A stretch of 64,000 bases of DNA from Cribrihabitans_A pelagius. Its GTDB lineage: Bacteria > Pseudomonadota > Alphaproteobacteria > Rhodobacterales > Rhodobacteraceae. The DNA lies in assembly GCF_048820915.1 (NCBI RefSeq), contig NZ_JBMERR010000008.1, positions 123,379 through 187,378 on the forward strand, in the 5' to 3' direction. This document shows positions 61,078-64,000 of this stretch, in pieces. Both the position numbers and the translations under genes were made by a program. The notes beneath the pieces are model-generated. The model had not been told where the DNA came from, did not search any database, and was given only the letters and a program-made list of their open reading frames with translations. The stretch's first letter is position 1, and each line of letters starts with the position of its first letter.

Positions 61078-61263
61078 TCAGGCCTGGTTCGGCCCGCGCA
61101 GCGAGCGGATCGCCTGACGCACCGCTTTCCAATCACTGGCCTCGTCGCTTTTGCCGGCCTCTTCGCACTGCCGCATTTTCTGCGCGGCTTCGGCTTCGGC
61201 CCGGTCGCCATGCGCGCTGTAGAGCGCGCGGGCATATTCGGCGGCTTTCACGGCATCCATCAT
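61078..61263 (-). CDS. Small hypothetical protein, 61 residues
   Basis: A charged, helical protein starting MMDAVKAAEYARALYSAHGD, then AEAAQKMRQCEEAGKSDEAS and DWKAVRQAIRSLRGPN. GGAGG six bases before the ATG is a strong ribosome site. It resembles small proteins conserved in Rhodobacteraceae, with no known domain. Divergent from lepA. Confidence 0.72.
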   Translation of the reverse strand: MMDAVKAAEYARALYSAHGDRAEAEAAQKMRQCEEAGKSDEASDWKAVRQAIRSLRGPNQA

Positions 61264-61647
61264 GGGTGTCCTCCAAGTGTTGCTGCCAACTGCGGGACGC
61301 ATGGCGCGTCCGGCGCGTGGCGGCACTATAACGTATTTCGGCCCTGGGCGCACACCAGGCAGTTGCAGGCCAGGGCCCGGTCCTTTGAATGGCGTGCTTC
61401 AGCCGCGGGGCGTGCTTATTTGCGGGCAAGGCGGGGGGCGCTCAAGACCGGTGGCCGGGCGAAAGTCAGCACCCGCCGCGCGGGCGGCCGATGCCCCCGT
61501 CTCCCCCGGCCCGCGCGGCTTTCCGCTGCCTGCCTGGGGCACAGCATGCCTCGGCCCCTGCCAGGCTGCGTAAAGCGCGGTCCGGCCCCCCCTGCGCGCA
61601 TGCAATCCACCTTGACCAATCCCGAAATCCAAATCATATCCCACTCC
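61264..61647. other. 384-bp divergent gap before lepA
   Basis: The frame of lepA stays open upstream but lacks conserved sequence. An ATG at 61600 would add 16 residues. The only clear signal is the promoter-like pair at 61612-61640. No RNA gene recognised. Confidence 0.45.
61612..61640 (+). promoter_or_regulatory. Promoter candidate abutting the lepA start codon
   Basis: TTGACC (61612-61617), exactly 17 bp, then CATATC (61635-61640), with the lepA ATG at 61648. Transcription from it would begin at or within two bases of the start codon. The bases before the ATG (CCACTCC) contain no ribosome site. Confidence 0.5.
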
Positions 61648-63447
61648 ATGACAGACCTCGCCCACATCCGCAATTTCTCCATCGTCGCGCATATCGACCA
61701 TGGCAAATCCACCCTTGCCGACCGGCTGATCCAGGAGACCGGGACGGTGCAGGACAGGGACATGAAGGCGCAGCTGCTCGACGCGATGGACATCGAGCGC
61801 GAGCGGGGCATCACCATCAAGGCCAACACCGTCCGGATCGACTACAAGGCCCAGGATGGCGAAACCTATGTGCTGAACCTGATCGACACCCCCGGCCACG
61901 TCGACTTCGCCTATGAGGTCTCACGCTCGATGCGCGCGGTCGAGGGCTCTCTGCTGGTGGTTGACTCGACGCAAGGGGTGGAGGCGCAGACGCTGGCCAA
62001 TGTCTACCAGGCCATCGACGCGGATCACGAAATCGTGCCGGTGCTGAACAAGATCGACCTGCCGGCCTCCGACTGCGACCGGGTGGCGGAGCAGATCGAG
62101 GATGTGATCGGCATCGACGCCTCGGGCGCCATCCAGGTCTCGGCCAAGACCGGCCAGGGCATCCGGGAAACGCTGGAAAGCATAGTCCAGCACCTGCCCG
62201 CGCCGGAAGGCACCCGCGATGCCCCCCTGAAGGCGATGCTGGTGGACAGCTGGTACGACAGCTACCTGGGCGTGATCGTTCTGGTGCGGATCATGGACGG
62301 TGTGCTGAAGAAGGGCATGCGGGTCAAGTTCATGTCGAACGGCACCCTGCACCATGTCGACCGCATCGGTGTCTTCCGCCCCGCGATGCAGGTGGTGGAC
62401 GAGCTCGGGCCCGGCGAGATCGGCTTTCTCACCGCTTCGATCAAGCAGGTGCGCGACACCCGCGTCGGCGATACCATCACCAATGACCGGGGCGGCTGCG
62501 AGAAAGCACTGCCGGGCTTCAAGCCGGCCCAGCCGGTAGTGTTCTGCGGGTTGTTCCCGGTCGACTCGGCCGAGTTCGAGGACCTGCGCGACGCCATCGA
62601 CAAGCTGGCGCTGAACGACGCCTCCTTCTCATTTGAAATGGAAACCTCCGCCGCCCTCGGCTTCGGCTTCCGCTGCGGATTCCTCGGCCTGTTGCACCTG
62701 GAAGTGATCCGGGACCGGATCGAGCGTGAATACGATATCGACCTGATCACCACCGCGCCCTCGGTGATCTACCACGTCTACATGAAGGACGGGGAGATGA
62801 TCGAGCTGCACAACCCTGCCGACATGCCCGACATGTCCAAGGTCGACCACCTGGAAGAGCCCCGCATCAAGGCGACCATCCTGGTGCCCGACGAATATCT
62901 GGGCGATGTGCTGAAGCTCTGCCAGGACCGCCGCGGCATCCAGATGGACCTCTCCTATGCCGGCTCCCGCGCGATGGTGGTTTATGACCTGCCGCTGAAC
63001 GAGGTGGTCTTCGACTTCTACGACCGGCTGAAATCGGTGACCAAGGGTTATGCCTCCTTCGACTACCAGATGATCGGTTACCGCGAGGACAACCTCGTGA
63101 AGATGTCGGTGCTGGTGAACGACGAGCCGGTGGATGCGCTCTCCACCATGGTCCACCGCGACCGCGCCGAGATGCGCGGCCGGGCGATGTGCGAGAAGCT
63201 CAAGGACCTGATCCCGCGCCACATGTTCAAGATCCCGATCCAGGCCGCGATCGGCGGCAAGGTGATCGCGCGTGAGACTCTGTCGGCTCTGCGCAAGGAC
63301 GTGACCGCGAAATGCTACGGCGGCGACGCCACGCGGAAGCGCAAGCTTCTGGAGAAGCAGAAGGCGGGCAAGAAGAAGATGCGCCAGTTCGGCAAGGTCG
63401 AGATCCCGCAGGAGGCGTTTATTTCCGCCCTCAAAATGGACAGCTGA
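61648..63447 (+). CDS. lepA: Elongation factor 4 (LepA)
   Basis: Translational GTPase of 599 residues. The start MTDLAHIRNFSIVAHIDHGK is the family's usual one. GTPase motifs are AHIDHGKST, the switch residues in RERGITIKANTVR, DTPGH and NKIDLP. Domains II, III and V follow, and the LepA-specific C-terminal domain includes YHVYMKDGEMIELHNPADMP and KIPIQAAIGGKVIARETLSA. The final codons lie in a terminator hairpin. It marks the end of the core-genome part of the window. Confidence 0.97.
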   Translation: MTDLAHIRNFSIVAHIDHGKSTLADRLIQETGTVQDRDMKAQLLDAMDIERERGITIKANTVRIDYKAQDGETYVLNLIDTPGHVDFAYEVSRSMRAVEGSLLVVDSTQGVEAQTLANVYQAIDADHEIVPVLNKIDLPASDCDRVAEQIEDVIGIDASGAIQVSAKTGQGIRETLESIVQHLPAPEGTRDAPLKAMLVDSWYDSYLGVIVLVRIMDGVLKKGMRVKFMSNGTLHHVDRIGVFRPAMQVVDELGPGEIGFLTASIKQVRDTRVGDTITNDRGGCEKALPGFKPAQPVVFCGLFPVDSAEFEDLRDAIDKLALNDASFSFEMETSAALGFGFRCGFLGLLHLEVIRDRIEREYDIDLITTAPSVIYHVYMKDGEMIELHNPADMPDMSKVDHLEEPRIKATILVPDEYLGDVLKLCQDRRGIQMDLSYAGSRAMVVYDLPLNEVVFDFYDRLKSVTKGYASFDYQMIGYREDNLVKMSVLVNDEPVDALSTMVHRDRAEMRGRAMCEKLKDLIPRHMFKIPIQAAIGGKVIARETLSALRKDVTAKCYGGDATRKRKLLEKQKAGKKKMRQFGKVEIPQEAFISALKMDS

Positions 63448-63460
63448 AGCTGTCCATTTT
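63433..63460 (+). terminator. Terminator hairpin containing the lepA stop codon
   Basis: AAAATGGACAGCT (63433-63445) pairs perfectly over 13 bp with AGCTGTCCATTTT (63448-63460). The TGA stop (63445-63447) lies at the tip, so the last four codons form the 5' arm. Confidence 0.8.
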
Positions 63461-63555
63461 GTGGGACGGCGGGCGAAAGCGGTTGGCGCAGCCAACTGCG
63501 TGCCCGCACCCCAGCATTCTGCGGTGATAACGCAACCTATTCAAACAGTTGCAAG

Positions 63556-63578
63556 ACGGGGCTTCGGCTCCGTTTTTT
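63556..63578 (+). terminator. Strong terminator downstream of lepA
   Basis: ACGGGGC/GCTCCGT stem (one G-T pair) with a TTCG tetraloop, running into six Ts. Confidence 0.8.
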
Positions 63579-63600
63579 GTTCCTGGCCTACCCAGCGTCC

Positions 63601-63627
63601 CGCCCGGCGGCACGCCGGGCAACGCCC
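63601..63627 (-). repeat. REP-like palindromic unit, second copy
   Basis: Reverse complement of this 27-bp stretch matches 16219-16245 in pabB at 25 positions. Here the core is a perfect palindrome, GCCCGGCG-TGC-CGCCGGGC, and the unit is intergenic. Confidence 0.6.
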
Positions 63628-63771
63628 GATCCGCCCCCACGGGCGGGAGCAGACCGGTTACAACGGTGGGTGCGGCCAATTGTGTGAATACACCAAATAA
63701 GAGAAAATTCTCTGGACTCCAGAAAGTCCTATTGTACGGTTTGGTGCGCAACTGTCTGTTTAATATGTGAA

Positions 63772-63876
63772 ATGAATCCATCAACCAAGTATGTTCTCTA
63801 CGTGGACGAGAGCGGAGATCAGGACGTCAAAAAGTTTCGCACTGAAGAACGGGTGCGTGGCTCTGACCCATTTCTA
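63772..63876 (+). pseudogene. DUF3800-type gene, 5' end, interrupted by an IS element
   Basis: Thirty-five codons beginning MNPSTKYVLYVDESGDQDVK, then RTEERVRGSDPFL. YVDESGD is the hallmark N-terminal motif of DUF3800 proteins, which have an RNase-H-like acidic site and are often found near defence or mobile genes. After Leu (CTA at 63874-63876) the sequence changes to an IS terminus; the frame reads on only 11 more codons to a TGA. The remainder of the gene, if still present, lies beyond the window. Confidence 0.7.
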
Positions 63877-64000
63877 GGGTCAGGACCCATTGATTTTCGG
63901 CTATCGGTATGATTCACGGCTCGAAAACGAGCGGTGACCATGTCTGATCTTTTCTGGCTAACTGACGCGCAGATGGCGCGCCTTGAGCCTTTCTTCCCCA
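63877..64000 (+). mobile_element. IS5-family insertion sequence, left end (continues past window)
   Basis: The element begins at GGGTCAGGACCCATTGATTT, has a 63-bp leader and then a transposase start at 63940. It follows CTA in the DUF3800 coding region; IS427-group elements favour TNA-like targets. The right end is outside the window, so the target duplication cannot be checked. Confidence 0.75.
63940..64000 (+). CDS. IS5-family transposase, N-terminal fragment (cut by window edge)
   Basis: The 20 visible residues, MSDLFWLTDAQMARLEPFFP, match the start of IS5/IS427-type transposases (DUF4096-like N-terminal domain). The catalytic DDE part is beyond the window. Confidence 0.85.
   Translation, partial: MSDLFWLTDAQMARLEPFFP

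Larger units (their letters stand above)
63481..63686 (+). repeat. Imperfect direct repeat pair downstream of lepA
   Basis: The 22-bp stretches 63481-63502 and 63665-63686 agree at 17 positions (GGTNGGNGCNGCCAANTGNGTG). The intervening DNA includes a terminator and the REP-like unit. They may mark the limits of a small inserted segment. Confidence 0.35.

Overview
The window is a high-GC chromosomal segment of an alphaproteobacterium, most likely a Rhodobacteraceae/roseobacter-group member such as Leisingera, Phaeobacter or Ruegeria. This rests on gene content, not on a search: GcrA, DUF6455 proteins, DUF1467 next to methylmalonyl-CoA epimerase, a Pro/Ala-rich KpsE, and many genes typical of that family. 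I see no rRNA, tRNA, CRISPR array, plasmid functions or complete prophage. It is mostly core genome with one accessory boundary at the right end.

Layout. 0-5.8 kb: a MidA-like methyltransferase (partial) and lgt, then divergently a UbiK-like factor, a 2OG-Fe(II) oxygenase, a YbjN-domain protein, proC, a CsaA-like protein and a D-2-hydroxyacid dehydrogenase, with tdk convergent. 6.2-12.2 kb: an orphan phage-CII-like regulator, a two-gene RND efflux operon, a 24-residue lipoprotein, and a membrane protein directly behind a near-perfect Fur box. 12.3-19.9 kb: carB, the folate pair pabB/pabC with unusual regulatory structure, and aspS. 20-27 kb: the DUF1800/DUF1501 secreted pair, a response regulator coupled to a tiny membrane protein, methylmalonyl-CoA epimerase, a CysZ/EI24-like protein and a nitroreductase. 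27-31 kb: an M48 lipoprotein protease, a YigZ-like protein, an FnrL-boxed cluster of small cysteine proteins, a dual-CDGSH protein and rimO. 31-39 kb: a decayed pentapeptide-repeat gene, an AsmA protein, and a leftward capsule set (kpsT, kpsE, kdsA, phosphohexomutase). 39-47 kb: a UDG-family protein, SseB, a YghU-type GST, a YHS protein, a cupin, gcrA, an ABC-2 permease and an MFS protein. 46.7-52 kb: argD-argF, an atypical SDR, a Pit transporter and a Nudix hydrolase. 52-60 kb: hrpB, meaB plus an alpha/beta-fold protein, rpmB, copper delivery proteins, a SIRT5-type sirtuin, a low-molecular-weight phosphatase and a LysR regulator. 60.5-63.5 kb: small conserved proteins and lepA. 63.5-64 kb: an AT-richer segment with a DUF3800 gene split by an IS5-family element running off the end.

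How the genes relate. Several processes are represented by linked pairs: arginine synthesis (argD-argF), p-aminobenzoate synthesis (pabB-pabC), copper delivery to oxidase (DUF2946-like plus PCu(A)C) and capsule precursor supply with export (kdsA, pgm, kpsE, kpsT). The methylmalonyl-CoA route is split: the epimerase lies at 24 kb and the mutase chaperone MeaB at 55 kb.

The most interesting signal is at 28.35-29.16 kb. A perfect TTGAC-N4-GTCAA palindrome sits at about class-II spacing from a plausible -10, ahead of three small cysteine-containing reading frames: two DUF6455 proteins and, between them, a 42-codon frame with a strong ribosome site that overlaps the second. This looks like an oxygen- or NO-responsive module of unknown function. 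Other notable points are the Fur box, a ribosome-site-sequestering hairpin on pabB, a palindromic repeat inside the pabB coding region that recurs 47 kb away, a promoter abutting the lepA start codon, and a triple inverted-repeat cluster after aspS.
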